A stretch of 64,000 nt of DNA, from assembly GCA_024234875.1 (NCBI GenBank), contig JACKNM010000003.1, forward strand, positions 364,001-428,000. Direction: 5' to 3'. Numbering within the stretch: position 1 is the first letter of the stretch; the number at the start of each line of letters is the position of its first letter. The position numbers and the translations under genes were made by a program. Under the pieces are notes generated by a model. The model saw only the letters and a program-made list of their open reading frames with translations, was not told the DNA's origin and ran no database searches. This DNA is from Ectothiorhodospiraceae bacterium (GTDB lineage: Bacteria > Pseudomonadota > Gammaproteobacteria > HK1). Shown here in pieces: positions 25,644 to 33,805 of this stretch.

Positions 25644-26465
25644 GTGCGTTTTGCTCACATCTCCGACCTTCATGTCTGCAGCGGTCCCGCCGCGGGTGCG
25701 ACGGCGCGCGAGGACATCATTGCGACGGTCGAGGCGCTCGCCGGGGATCTGGCCAGAATCGCCGGATGCCTCGATTTCATCGTCCTGTCCGGCGACATGA
25801 CCGACGATGCCAGGCCGGAGTCCTTCCGCAAGTTGGAGGAGCTGTTCGCGCCGCTGGCGCTGCCGATCTTCACCGTTCCGGGAAACCACGACGGTCCCGC
25901 GGCCTATTTTCGCGAGGTCGCGAGTGGACGCCTCGCCGAGGGTGATCTGACGGGCCGCGTCGTCGACTTGGGGGCCGTTCGACTACTCGGTCTCGATACC
26001 TGCGTCGAGAACGAGGCGACCGGCGCTCTGTCCGCGCAGGCGCTCGACCTCGTCGCCCGCGAGCTCGACTCGAATGACCTGTCGCAGCTGATCATCGTGA
26101 TGCACCATCCGCCGTTCGCTCCAGGGCTTCGGCAGTTCGACGAGATCGTCAGGCTCGAGGGTGCGGCCGAGCTCGCGCGGCTCGTCGCGGGAGCGGCGCG
26201 GGCGCCGATCGTGCTCAGTGGCCATGTCCACCGCGCGTACCAGGCGCGCTGGAACGGCGCCAACTGCTTCGTCGCCGGCAGTGCCGTGCTGCCGTTCACC
26301 GCCGAGCATCCCTATGGCGACGGGCCGATCCGCCCGTCGGCCGAGCAGCGCTGCTACTTCGTGCATGCGATCGACGCCGACGGGATGCACGTGGTCACTC
26401 CGCAGCCGGTGCGCAGCGTGGCCTCCGCGCGCGAGCCAACCCGGGCCGATCCCGACGGGGTGTGA
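25644..26465 (+). CDS. Class III cyclic-nucleotide / glycerophosphodiester phosphoesterase (CpdA/GpdQ-like)
   Basis: A 273-residue metallophosphoesterase. All metal motifs are visible: D8/H10 in ISDLHV, LSGDMTDD, GNHDGP, MHHPP, and SGHVHRAY. These bind two metals and hydrolyse phosphodiesters. In this position, last gene of a Ugp-like operon, a GpdQ-type role releasing glycerol-3-phosphate from imported glycerophosphodiesters fits well, but cAMP hydrolysis is possible too. GTG 25644 follows AGGAG by 8 bases. Confidence 0.82.
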   Translation: MRFAHISDLHVCSGPAAGATAREDIIATVEALAGDLARIAGCLDFIVLSGDMTDDARPESFRKLEELFAPLALPIFTVPGNHDGPAAYFREVASGRLAEGDLTGRVVDLGAVRLLGLDTCVENEATGALSAQALDLVARELDSNDLSQLIIVMHHPPFAPGLRQFDEIVRLEGAAELARLVAGAARAPIVLSGHVHRAYQARWNGANCFVAGSAVLPFTAEHPYGDGPIRPSAEQRCYFVHAIDADGMHVVTPQPVRSVASAREPTRADPDGV

Positions 26466-26479
26466 GATCCGCGCGCCGG

Positions 26480-26632
26480 ATGGCGGGGGTCGACACCGAG
26501 AACGAGAAGCCCCGCGAATGCGGGGCTCGGAGTTGGCGGGAGATCCTGGACGCGTACCGAACTCTGTGCGTGGCGCCGACGCGCGAGGCGCAGTCCGTGC
26601 TCGAATCGATTCAGGACCTTCGTGTGGCCTAG
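26480..26632 (+). CDS. Small open frame, possible C-terminal gene remnant
   Basis: A 50-codon frame not recognised as any family. Its last half reads like ordinary protein (SWREILDAYRTLCVAP then TREAQSVLESIQDL), which is unlike the surrounding out-of-frame translations. No ribosome site is visible before ATG 26480, and the first codons run through the 37-bp repeat. It may be the tail of a gene cut by the adjacent insertion, or chance. It overlaps the stop region of the cyclase gene on the other strand by 4 bp. Confidence 0.2.
   Translation: MAGVDTENEKPRECGARSWREILDAYRTLCVAPTREAQSVLESIQDLRVA
26501..26537. repeat. 37-bp direct repeat, left copy
   Basis: Identical, base for base, to 29528-29564, where it forms the terminator and 3' CCA end of tRNA-Gln. 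The repeat contains the hairpin AGCCCCGC-GAAT-GCGGGGCT (26508-26527). The two copies bracket about 3 kb that carries the cyclase-TPR gene. This is the arrangement expected of attachment sites left by an element that entered at a tRNA 3' end, though no integrase is present. The hairpin may also end transcription of the flanking convergent genes. Confidence 0.75.
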
Positions 26633-28896
26633 TCGACCTGTCGTTGTAGGGGAAAAGTCGAGTAGGTATACACCCCGGAGTCACAGACGCTGATGTACTC
26701 GTCCAGCGATTCTTTCGTCCCACCCGGATTGCGGTAAACGGCACAACGATTGTCAGCTCGTGTCGAGGGTGCGCGATAGCGGGCGACACTTTCGTCCCCT
26801 TCGATGCTCCAATCGGACCGCGCGTATTCCTTGCCAAGCCAGTAGTGCACCCGCGTGCCGTCAGGGAACGACTCGCTCATCCACTGGCCGCCCGGGATGT
26901 TTCCGACAGCCTTGTGCGCTTTCCGAGCCTCTTCCTCCAGCTCGGGGCCCATCACACGGTGCGCTGGTGAGAGGTTGAGGTCTTCCGCGCGAACCGTGTC
27001 CGGGATTCCAGCCAGGCGCAGCCCCTCGAGCAGCCGTTGCCGGTAATCCGGATGCGCGAGTCGTTCGCGGCCGAAGCTGCCTGTCAACGTCACCAGATGT
27101 CCCTGGCTCCTGCGCAGCGCAACCAGCCGTTCGGCGCTCGCCTTCGCTTCGTCCATGCGCCCCGAGAGCGCATAGGCGGCAGTCAGGGCGGCTCCGAAGT
27201 CCGTGCGGTGCGGGTCGCCTGCTGCCGCTTTCTCGAGCAGGGGAATTGCCTCGGAGACATGGCCGGCTTGCAGCTCGACTTTCCCCAAGGGCCCGACATT
27301 ATCCAACTTGTGCGGATCAAGACGCACGGCGCGCCGAAAGTCGACGATGGCGCTGGCGGTGTCGCCCCTGCGCGCCGCCAACAGACCGCGCCAACCATAG
27401 GTATCCGGGTAGTTCGAGTCGAGCGCCACCATGCGCTGGATGACCGGAGCCATCTCGTCGTACCTGCTCTGACTACCAAGCCAGTGCAGTTGGGCCTCGT
27501 AGCCCTCCACGGTCGGACGCGTAAGCGACTTCTCGAGCAGTACGGGTATGTCGTTCATGTCGAGCCCAAGCTCTGTAACGAGGTCTCGATAGCTGGCGTG
27601 GAAATAAAGCTCCGTGAGCACGGCCCAGGCCCGCGCAAAGCCCGGGTCCAGTGCGACCGCTCGCTCGAGGGCGATCTTCGCCTTGGTAAGAGATTCGAGC
27701 GTCTTCGATTGATGGTGGGCGAGCCCGACGAGGAAGGCATCGTGAGCCTCGGGGATCTCGGTGTCTGGCTCGGCGAGCGCTTGGGCCTCGCTGGGCAGCA
27801 GCGTGACCGACAAGGCGGCCACGATCGCGCCAGTCACTCGATCCTGTAGGGCGAACACGTCGGCCGCACTGCCGTCATAGCGCTCCGCCCACAGATGCCC
27901 GCCGCTCATCGCATCGACGAGTTGCGCGTTGATTCGCAGCTGGCCGCCCGCGCGCCGCACGCTACCTTCGAGAACGTAACGTACGCCGAGCTCCTCGGCG
28001 ACCTGCGCGATCCCAATGACCTTGCCCTTGTACGCGAACACGGAGTGGCGGGCGATCACGAATAGACCGGAGAGCTTGGAGAGGTCGGTGATCAGGTCTT
28101 CCGTCATGCCGTCCACGAAGTAGGCCTGCTCGGGGTCATTCGACAGGTTCGCAAGCGGCAGCACGGCGATGGAAGGCTTGTCCGGGAGCGCGTAGGCCAT
28201 CTTGTCCGGCCGGGCCGGTTCAACTCTCGAATCCCAGGGCTGCAGCCAGAACGTCACTCCGCTGGCAATGAGCAGTAGCGCGAGCACTGTCGCGATGAGT
28301 CCACGACGGCCCCGACGCGCCCCCCCTTCGACGACAGCGGGCGCCACCACGGGCTCGGGTGCGGGTATGCTCGCCTCCTTGTCGAGCGCCACGAAAAAGA
28401 CGCGAACCGGCTCATCGAATCCCTTGAGCGTCTGTTCTCCCAAGGGGCCGTATTGAAACGGAAGTCGAGTTGGCAGCGCCTCGCGAATGGCGGCCGAGAT
28501 ACAAAGACCACCCGGCTCTGCCAGTTGCTCCAGACGCTGTGCGAGCACGACGCCGGCGCCCGTGACCGTCCGGTCGGCGATGACCACCTCGCCGAGCGAA
28601 ATGCCGATGCGGACTTCAGGGCGGATGTCGTCGCCGTATCGCTCGTTGTGCGCACGATTGGCGGCCTGAAAGCTCAGTGCGGCGGAAACGGCGTCCGACG
28701 CGCGATCGAACTCGCCTACCAGGGCGTCACCGCGCAGCTCATGCGTCGTCCCGCCATAGGACCCGATCGTGTCAGATAGGCGTCGGAAGGCACTCTGGAG
28801 CCGATCATGCGCTATCCGCTCATCCTTTTGTACGAGCACCGTGGACCCGACAACGTCGGCGTGCAAGATGACCGCGAGCTTGGAGCGGTTTGCCAT
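26629..28896 (-). CDS. Class III adenylate cyclase with TolB/FlgO-like and TPR domains
   Basis: A 755-residue signalling protein. Residues 1-165 are a class III nucleotide cyclase domain with metal aspartates D14 (LHADVVGST) and D57 (RGDALVGEF). A single membrane helix follows near 196-215. Next is a TolB/FlgO-like block (IAVLPLANLSNDPEQAYFVD, then GMTEDLITDLSKL), then TPR-like helices from about 420 to 640. Such proteins make cAMP in response to unknown cues sensed by the outer part. Start chosen at ATG 28896 (MANRSKLAVILHAD); the frame is open farther up but unlike the family. Base composition is clearly lower in GC (about 52-60% in sampled lines) than its neighbours. Confidence 0.85.
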   Translation of the reverse strand: MANRSKLAVILHADVVGSTVLVQKDERIAHDRLQSAFRRLSDTIGSYGGTTHELRGDALVGEFDRASDAVSAALSFQAANRAHNERYGDDIRPEVRIGISLGEVVIADRTVTGAGVVLAQRLEQLAEPGGLCISAAIREALPTRLPFQYGPLGEQTLKGFDEPVRVFFVALDKEASIPAPEPVVAPAVVEGGARRGRRGLIATVLALLLIASGVTFWLQPWDSRVEPARPDKMAYALPDKPSIAVLPLANLSNDPEQAYFVDGMTEDLITDLSKLSGLFVIARHSVFAYKGKVIGIAQVAEELGVRYVLEGSVRRAGGQLRINAQLVDAMSGGHLWAERYDGSAADVFALQDRVTGAIVAALSVTLLPSEAQALAEPDTEIPEAHDAFLVGLAHHQSKTLESLTKAKIALERAVALDPGFARAWAVLTELYFHASYRDLVTELGLDMNDIPVLLEKSLTRPTVEGYEAQLHWLGSQSRYDEMAPVIQRMVALDSNYPDTYGWRGLLAARRGDTASAIVDFRRAVRLDPHKLDNVGPLGKVELQAGHVSEAIPLLEKAAAGDPHRTDFGAALTAAYALSGRMDEAKASAERLVALRRSQGHLVTLTGSFGRERLAHPDYRQRLLEGLRLAGIPDTVRAEDLNLSPAHRVMGPELEEEARKAHKAVGNIPGGQWMSESFPDGTRVHYWLGKEYARSDWSIEGDESVARYRAPSTRADNRCAVYRNPGGTKESLDEYISVCDSGVYTYSTFPLQRQVD

Positions 28897-29527
28897 GGCC
28901 CGTGTACTCAGAGAACGTCGAAAGCAATCGTATAAGGAATCGCGGCCTGGTGACCTACAAGCAGGCAGCTTCACCCTCGGATTGCGCGTGCCCGGTCGGG
29001 CGCGATCGGGCCAGGCCAGCTCCAGCGACCCGAGCGAAGCCCTGCGCTCACCACGGCGCAGCAGGCTCGGAAGTCGAAGCGAACGTCCCCCGTCAATGCT
29101 GATTCGGCCCGGGCACCGATGCAACCGTTCGAGCCTCGTCAACAACAAGGATTGGAACGGGGAACAGCCCGCCCGCACCAAATCGAAGGCGCCCTGAAAC
29201 GAGGGCCGGCTGGTCGGTCAGGAGCTGCCGCTGAAGCTGCGCGAGGTCTGGGAGATCCGCGTCCGGCTCGAAGATGCGTCGAACCCGAACTCCCCTGCGC
29301 GCTCCCGCCATCGCTGCAAGCTCCCGTCCAGTTGACCGTAGGCAGGAGTCTCGGCGGTCCGATCGCGCCAGACGAGAACGGGGCCATTCGGCCGGTTACC
29401 GGTCAGCAGCCAGCGCCTTGGGCACTGGGGCCGACTTCCGAGCGACGGCGAAGTGGCGAGGGCCGGCCGGGCGCGACCAGACCACCGAGTGAGGTCCGAT
29501 CACGGTAGGCGATGGTCCGGCGCAAAC
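28897..29527. other. About 630 bp without a convincing gene, part of the lower-GC segment
   Basis: Between the cyclase start and the tRNA-side repeat no open frame has recognisable motifs, a ribosome site or family features. On the minus strand, around 29420-29100, two short frames joined by one shift read like protein (WRDRTAETPAYGQLDGS, then RIFEPDADLPDLAQLQRQ), which suggests a decayed coding region, but no family could be named. The first part presumably holds the cyclase promoter. Confidence 0.4.
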
Positions 29528-29564
29528 AACGAGAAGCCCCGCGAATGCGGGGCTCGGAGTTGGC
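29528..29564. repeat. 37-bp direct repeat, right copy, at the tRNA-Gln 3' end
   Basis: Perfect copy of 26501-26537. Its last four bases (29561-29564) are the CCA end and discriminator base of tRNA-Gln on the minus strand; the rest is the tRNA's downstream terminator hairpin. Confidence 0.75.
29535..29554 (-). terminator. Terminator hairpin after tRNA-Gln
   Basis: AGCCCCGC-GAAT-GCGGGGCT, an 8-bp perfect stem with a 4-base loop. Read on the minus strand it is followed by TTCTCGTTGTTTG, a moderately T-rich tail, so it probably ends the rplM-rpsI-tRNA transcript. Confidence 0.65.
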
Positions 29565-29634
29565 TGGGGGACTAGGATTCGAACCTAGACTAGCGGAGTC
29601 AGAGTCCGCTGTCCTACCATTAGACGATCCCCCA
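29561..29634 (-). tRNA. tRNA-Gln (anticodon CTG)
   Basis: A 74-base tRNA on the minus strand with encoded CCA. The acceptor arm TGGGGGA pairs with TCCCCCA, the D-stem is GTCT/GGAC, and the anticodon stem GCGGA/TCCGC closes the loop CTCTGAG with CTG at 34-36. The T-arm contains GGTTCGAATCC. A leading TGGGG and discriminator G are as in glutamine tRNAs. It lies 52 bp after rpsI, possibly co-transcribed. Confidence 0.93.
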
Positions 29635-29686
29635 GTTGATCGTCTCGCCAGCGGGCTCCGCGCGGTGCGGGAGCACCAGCCGACGA

Positions 29687-30076
29687 TTAGCGCTTCGAGT
29701 ACTGCGGGCGCTTGCGGGCCTTGTGCAGGCCGACCTTCTTGCGCTCGACCTCGCGCGCGTCACGGGTCACGAACCCGGCGCGGCGCAGCGAGCCGCGCAG
29801 CGACTCGTCGTAGTCCATCAGCGCGCGGGTGATGCCGTGGCGGATGGCGCCGGCCTGGCCGCTGCTCCCGCCACCGCTCACGGTGACGTTCACGTCGAGC
29901 CGGGTGACCATGTCGACGAGCTCGAGCGGCTGGCGCACGACCATGCGGGCGGTCTCGCGGCCGAAGTACTCGTCGAGCGGGCGACGGTTGATCAGGATTC
30001 GGCCCGAGCCGGGCTTGATGAAGACCCGCGCAGCGGCGGACTTGCGGCGCCCGGTCCCGTAGTTCGTTGCGGCCAT
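29687..30076 (-). CDS. rpsI: 30S ribosomal protein S9
   Basis: A 129-residue S9 with the usual start region (YGTGRRKSAAARVF), the PLDEYFGRETARMVV block and the basic tail ending KARKRPQYSKR, which reaches the ribosomal P site. It lies 83 bp after rplM on the same strand, the standard pair. Confidence 0.98.
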   Translation of the reverse strand: MAATNYGTGRRKSAAARVFIKPGSGRILINRRPLDEYFGRETARMVVRQPLELVDMVTRLDVNVTVSGGGSSGQAGAIRHGITRALMDYDESLRGSLRRAGFVTRDAREVERKKVGLHKARKRPQYSKR

Positions 30077-30159
30077 CGTGTGCTCTTCTCTTGGTCAGGG
30101 CGCCGCGGCGCGGCGGCCTCGATTGTCGACTCGGTCCGGTCTCCGGCGCGAGCCGCGCC

Positions 30160-30588
30160 TCAGACCTCCACCGTCCGTGGCTGCTGGGCCTCGTGACGGT
30201 GCTCCGCTCCGGCGTAGACGCGGAGCTTGCGATACATGTCCCGACCGAGCGGGCCCTTCGGCAGCATGCCCTTCACCGCGTGCTCGATCACCCGGTCGGG
30301 ATGCTTGGCCAGCATCTCCTTGAGCGACGTCGCGCGCATGCCGCTCGGGTAGCCCGAGTGCCGGAAGTAGAACTTCTGGTCCAGCTTGCGACCGGTGATC
30401 CCGACCTTCGACGCGTTGATGACCACCACGTAGTCACCGGTGTCGACGTGCGGGGTGTAGACCGGCTTGTGCTTGCCGCGCAGACGCCGAGCGACCTCGG
30501 ACGCGAGGCGCCCGAGCGGCTTGTCCGTCGCGTCGACGACCAGCCATTCGCGCTCCACCGTCTGGGGCTTGGCGGTGTAGGTTCCCAT
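30160..30588 (-). CDS. rplM: 50S ribosomal protein L13
   Basis: A 142-residue L13, the same length as in E. coli, with DKPLGRLASEVARRLRGKHK, GDYVVVINASKV and GMLPKGPLGRDMYRKL. The ATG at 30588 follows AAGGGC. It is the first gene of the rplM-rpsI operon; the 164-bp gap upstream presumably holds the promoter and leader. Confidence 0.98.
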   Translation of the reverse strand: MGTYTAKPQTVEREWLVVDATDKPLGRLASEVARRLRGKHKPVYTPHVDTGDYVVVINASKVGITGRKLDQKFYFRHSGYPSGMRATSLKEMLAKHPDRVIEHAVKGMLPKGPLGRDMYRKLRVYAGAEHRHEAQQPRTVEV

Positions 30589-30752
30589 GTCTTTGCCCTT
30601 GAGCCTCGTGATGCACGGCTTCCGGTCGGGGACGGGCGCGCGAGTTCGCGCCGTCCGAAACGGCCGGTTGGCCCGGAAAAGAGGCGAATGGTACGAATGG
30701 CGGGCGTCGGTGTCAAACGAACCTGCGCGTGCCGGGCTCCCTCCCCGGGGGC

Positions 30753-31556
30753 TCACACCAGCATGCGCCGGCGGGCCAGCCGGGCGGCCAGTGCGCTTGC
30801 GGTCGCGGCATACCCGAGCAGGACCGCCACGTGGAGCAGAGGCGCCTCGACCGAGCCGCCGATCACCAGCGGACGCACCAGTGCCACGGCGTGGGTGAGG
30901 GGAAGGACGGTGGCCAGCCGCTGAATCGCCTCCGGCATCTGCGCGAGCGGGAAGAACACCCCGCTCAACAGGAACATCGGCGTCATCACCAGGGTCGTGT
31001 AGTAGAGGAAGGAGTCGTAGGAGCGCGCGATCGTGGTGACCACCAGCGCGATGGCCGAGAAGCACAGGCCAGTGAGCGCCGCCGCCGGGATCGCGAGCAG
31101 CGCCTGCCAGCCCCGGACTGCCCCGATCGCGGCACCGACCACCATCACCCCGGTGGCGCTCATCAGACTCTTGGTGGTGGCCCACGCGATCTCGCCGCGC
31201 ACCACGTCGCCGACGCCGAGCGGGGTGCTGATCATGGCGTCCCACGTGTGCTGGGCGGCCATTCGGGTATAGGCCGAGTAGGTCGCCTCGAAGGTCGCGG
31301 TCATCATCGCGCTGGAGCAGATGAAGCCCGACGCCAGGAACACCTGGTAGGGAATCCCGCCGACCCCGCCGACCAGCGCGCCGAGGCCGTAGCCGAGCGC
31401 CAGGAGATAGAGGATCGGCTCCCCGAGGTTCGCGAGCATCGACGCCGGCGCGAGCTTGCGCCAGAACAGCAGGTTGCGGCGCCAGACCGGTACCCAACCG
31501 AGCCCCGCCGGGTAGCTGCGCACATGCGGTGCCGAGGTGGCCGGGGTGGTGCTCAT
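30753..31556 (-). CDS. ABC-2 type permease, NodJ-like exporter subunit
   Basis: A 267-residue membrane protein with six helices of the NodJ/ABC-2 family, including LASGFICSSAMMTATFEATY and MTPMFLLSGVFFPLAQMP. The partner ATPase directly upstream overlaps it by 4 bp. NodIJ homologues outside rhizobia export unknown lipids, glycans or drugs. Start at ATG 31556 (MSTTPATS). Confidence 0.85.
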   Translation of the reverse strand: MSTTPATSAPHVRSYPAGLGWVPVWRRNLLFWRKLAPASMLANLGEPILYLLALGYGLGALVGGVGGIPYQVFLASGFICSSAMMTATFEATYSAYTRMAAQHTWDAMISTPLGVGDVVRGEIAWATTKSLMSATGVMVVGAAIGAVRGWQALLAIPAAALTGLCFSAIALVVTTIARSYDSFLYYTTLVMTPMFLLSGVFFPLAQMPEAIQRLATVLPLTHAVALVRPLVIGGSVEAPLLHVAVLLGYAATASALAARLARRRMLV

Positions 31557-32524
31557 GCGTCGCGGAGATCGCGGCCGGTGAGGCGGAGGAACACGTCCTC
31601 GAGATTGGCCGGTCGATGCAGGTACTCGAGCCCGGGCCGGTCGCGGAGCGCGTCGAGGATCGGTCGCTCGTCGCGCAGGTAGCAGAGCACGGTGTCGCCG
31701 ACCACCTCGACGCGGTCGGCGGCGTCGGCGCCACCGGCGCCGTGCCATTCGAGCGCGTCGATGCCGTGGACCTCCACCACCTGGGGCTCGACGTGACGGG
31801 CGACCAGCCGCGCCGGGGTGTCGGTGTCGAGGAACCGCCCGCGGTCCATCACCGTCACGCGATCGCAGAGGCGCGCCGCCTCCTCCATGTAGTGCGTGGT
31901 GAGCACCAGGCTCATGCCACGGCTCTTCAGCATCCGCAGCCGCTGCCACAGGAGCTGGCGGGCCTGCGGATCGAGGCCGGTGGTGGGCTCGTCCAGGACC
32001 AGCAGATCCGGGGTGTTGACCAGGGCGCGGGCGAGCGAGAGACGGCGCTTCATGCCGCCGGACAGGGTGGAGATCGGCGCGTCGGCCTTCGCCTCCAGAT
32101 TCGCGAAGGCGAGCAGGTCGGCAATCAGAGCGTGTGCCTCGCGGGCCCGAATTCCGAAGTAGCCGGCGTACACCCGCAGGTTCTCGACCACCGTGAAGTC
32201 CGGGTCGAGGGTGTCGAGCTGGGGCACCAGCCCGATCCGTGCCCGGGTGGCGGCGGACGCCTCGGGAACCGGCAGCCCCAGCACCCGCAGCGATCCCTCC
32301 GTCGGCGGAGTGCGCCCGAGCACCATGCGCAGGAAGGTCGTCTTGCCGGCCCCGTTCGGCCCGAGGAGACCCCAGCACTCGCCGCGCGCGACCTGCATGT
32401 CCACACCGTCGACGACGGTCTGCTCGCCGTATCGCTTGCGCAACCCCCGCGCCTCGAGCGCCGGGACCGGGTTGGCGGCGTCGGCCGCGGGCGGCAGTGA
32501 GTCGGGAGCGGGGCGGGCATTCAT
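31553..32524 (-). CDS. ABC transporter ATPase, NodI-like
   Basis: A 323-residue ATPase: Walker A GPNGAGKTT, Q-loop PQLDTLDPDFTV, signature STLSGGMKRRLSLA, Walker B LLVLDEPTTGLDPQAR, H-loop TTHYMEEA. The PQ(L/F)DxLD and LxxPxGLDPQAR patterns are those of NodI. It powers the NodJ-like permease encoded behind it. ATG 32524 (MNARPAP) is used; the frame runs far upstream without ABC features. Confidence 0.88.
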   Translation of the reverse strand: MNARPAPDSLPPAADAANPVPALEARGLRKRYGEQTVVDGVDMQVARGECWGLLGPNGAGKTTFLRMVLGRTPPTEGSLRVLGLPVPEASAATRARIGLVPQLDTLDPDFTVVENLRVYAGYFGIRAREAHALIADLLAFANLEAKADAPISTLSGGMKRRLSLARALVNTPDLLVLDEPTTGLDPQARQLLWQRLRMLKSRGMSLVLTTHYMEEAARLCDRVTVMDRGRFLDTDTPARLVARHVEPQVVEVHGIDALEWHGAGGADAADRVEVVGDTVLCYLRDERPILDALRDRPGLEYLHRPANLEDVFLRLTGRDLRDA

Positions 32525-32632
32525 CGGCGCGCATGTTACGTGCGACGGGCCTCGGGGTCGCGGCCGACGACCGCCCGCGTCCGATGGGCTGCTAGACTTC
32601 CGGGTGCCCCACAACGCTTCCGAGGTCGTTCC

Positions 32633-33271
32633 ATGGCCGCCAGTGGCTTCCTCGATCGCCTCGTCGTCGGTCTCGACGAGGGCCTGCGCATCGCGTTCGA
32701 CATCCCCCGCTCGACGCCCCGTCCGAGCCCCGCCGAGGGGCGTGAGGAGCCGGTGCTGACACCCGCCGAGCAACGTCACAGCATCGGCCTGGTGCGGGTG
32801 GACCATGCCGGCGAGGTGGCGGCACAGGGCCTCTACCACGGGCAACTCCTGCTCGCGCGCGATCCGGGCGTCCGCGATCGGCTCGAGCGCGCCGCCGACG
32901 AGGAGCGTGACCACCTCGCCTGGTGTCGCGCGCGCCTCGACCGTCTGGGGGGCGCGCCGAGCCGACTCGACCCGTTCTGGTATGCCGGCTCGTTCACCAT
33001 CGGCGCGCTGGCCGCGCTCGGCGGCGACCGCGTGAGCCTCGGCTTCGTGGCCGAGACCGAGCGCCAGGTGATGCGTCATCTCGAGGGGCATCTGGCGTCG
33101 TTGCCCGCGGCAGACACGCCGAGCCGCGCGGTGATCGAGCAGATGCACACCGAGGAGGCCGAGCATGCCCACGGCGCGCTCGATGCCGGCGGCGTGCGCC
33201 TGCCGGCTCCCGTGCGCGGACTGATGCGCATGGTGGCCAAGGTGATGACGACCACCGCCTACCGCGTGTAG
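32633..33271 (+). CDS. coq7: 2-polyprenyl-3-methyl-6-methoxy-1,4-benzoquinone monooxygenase Coq7
   Basis: A 212-residue di-iron hydroxylase of ubiquinone synthesis. The iron ligands are recognisable in RVDHAGEVAAQGLYHGQ, AADEERDHLAWC, FVAETERQVMRHLEGH and the HTEEAEHAH motif. It catalyses the last ring hydroxylation (demethoxyubiquinone step) at the inner membrane. Length is typical. Start ATG 32633 (MAASGFLDR). It is divergent from the NodI-like gene and 9 bp upstream of the next gene. Confidence 0.95.
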   Translation: MAASGFLDRLVVGLDEGLRIAFDIPRSTPRPSPAEGREEPVLTPAEQRHSIGLVRVDHAGEVAAQGLYHGQLLLARDPGVRDRLERAADEERDHLAWCRARLDRLGGAPSRLDPFWYAGSFTIGALAALGGDRVSLGFVAETERQVMRHLEGHLASLPAADTPSRAVIEQMHTEEAEHAHGALDAGGVRLPAPVRGLMRMVAKVMTTTAYRV

Positions 33272-33280
33272 CCACCGCAG

Positions 33281-33805
33281 ATGGCTCGCCCGCGGGAGGT
33301 GGCGCCCGCTCCCGGCGCCAACGAGCGGCGCGCCGCCGCCGCGCTGCTGGCAGCGACGCGGTGGGCCAGCCTGGCGACGATCGCCGACGACGGTGCGCCG
33401 CTGGCCACCCAGGTGGCCTACGCGATGGCGCCGGACGGTGAGGCGCTCCTGTTGCACCTCAGTCTGCTCGCCGAGCATGCGCGAAACCTCGATGCCCGGC
33501 CGCGCGCGTCGATCGTCGTCGCCGAGCCCGATTCCGGCGACGGTGACCCGCAGACGCTCGCCCGCGTCTCTCTGTCCGGCGGCGTGGTCCTGCTGGAGCC
33601 GGGCTCCGCGGCCCACGACATCGCCCGTGCTGCCTACGTGCGGCGGTTTCCGGCGGCGGAGATGCGGTTCGGTCTCGGCGACTTCCGCCTGCTGCGCCTC
33701 GAGCCTCTGCGCGGCCACCTGGTGGGCGGATTCGCGCGCGCTCGCACCCTCTCGCGGGACGACGCGCTCGCTATCGTGGCGGCGGCACGTCGGGCGGGCG
33801 ACTGA
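33281..33805 (+). CDS. Pyridoxamine 5'-phosphate oxidase/HugZ-like split-barrel protein
   Basis: A 174-residue protein of the FMN-binding split-barrel type (ATRWASLATIADDGAPLATQVAYA, then HLSLLAEHARNL and the C-terminal FRLLRLEPLRGHLVGGFARA), closest in layout to HugZ-type haem-utilisation proteins. Whether it binds FMN or haem cannot be read off. It starts 9 bp after coq7 and its tail overlaps the converging hydrolase gene by 35 bp. Confidence 0.75.
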   Translation: MARPREVAPAPGANERRAAAALLAATRWASLATIADDGAPLATQVAYAMAPDGEALLLHLSLLAEHARNLDARPRASIVVAEPDSGDGDPQTLARVSLSGGVVLLEPGSAAHDIARAAYVRRFPAAEMRFGLGDFRLLRLEPLRGHLVGGFARARTLSRDDALAIVAAARRAGD

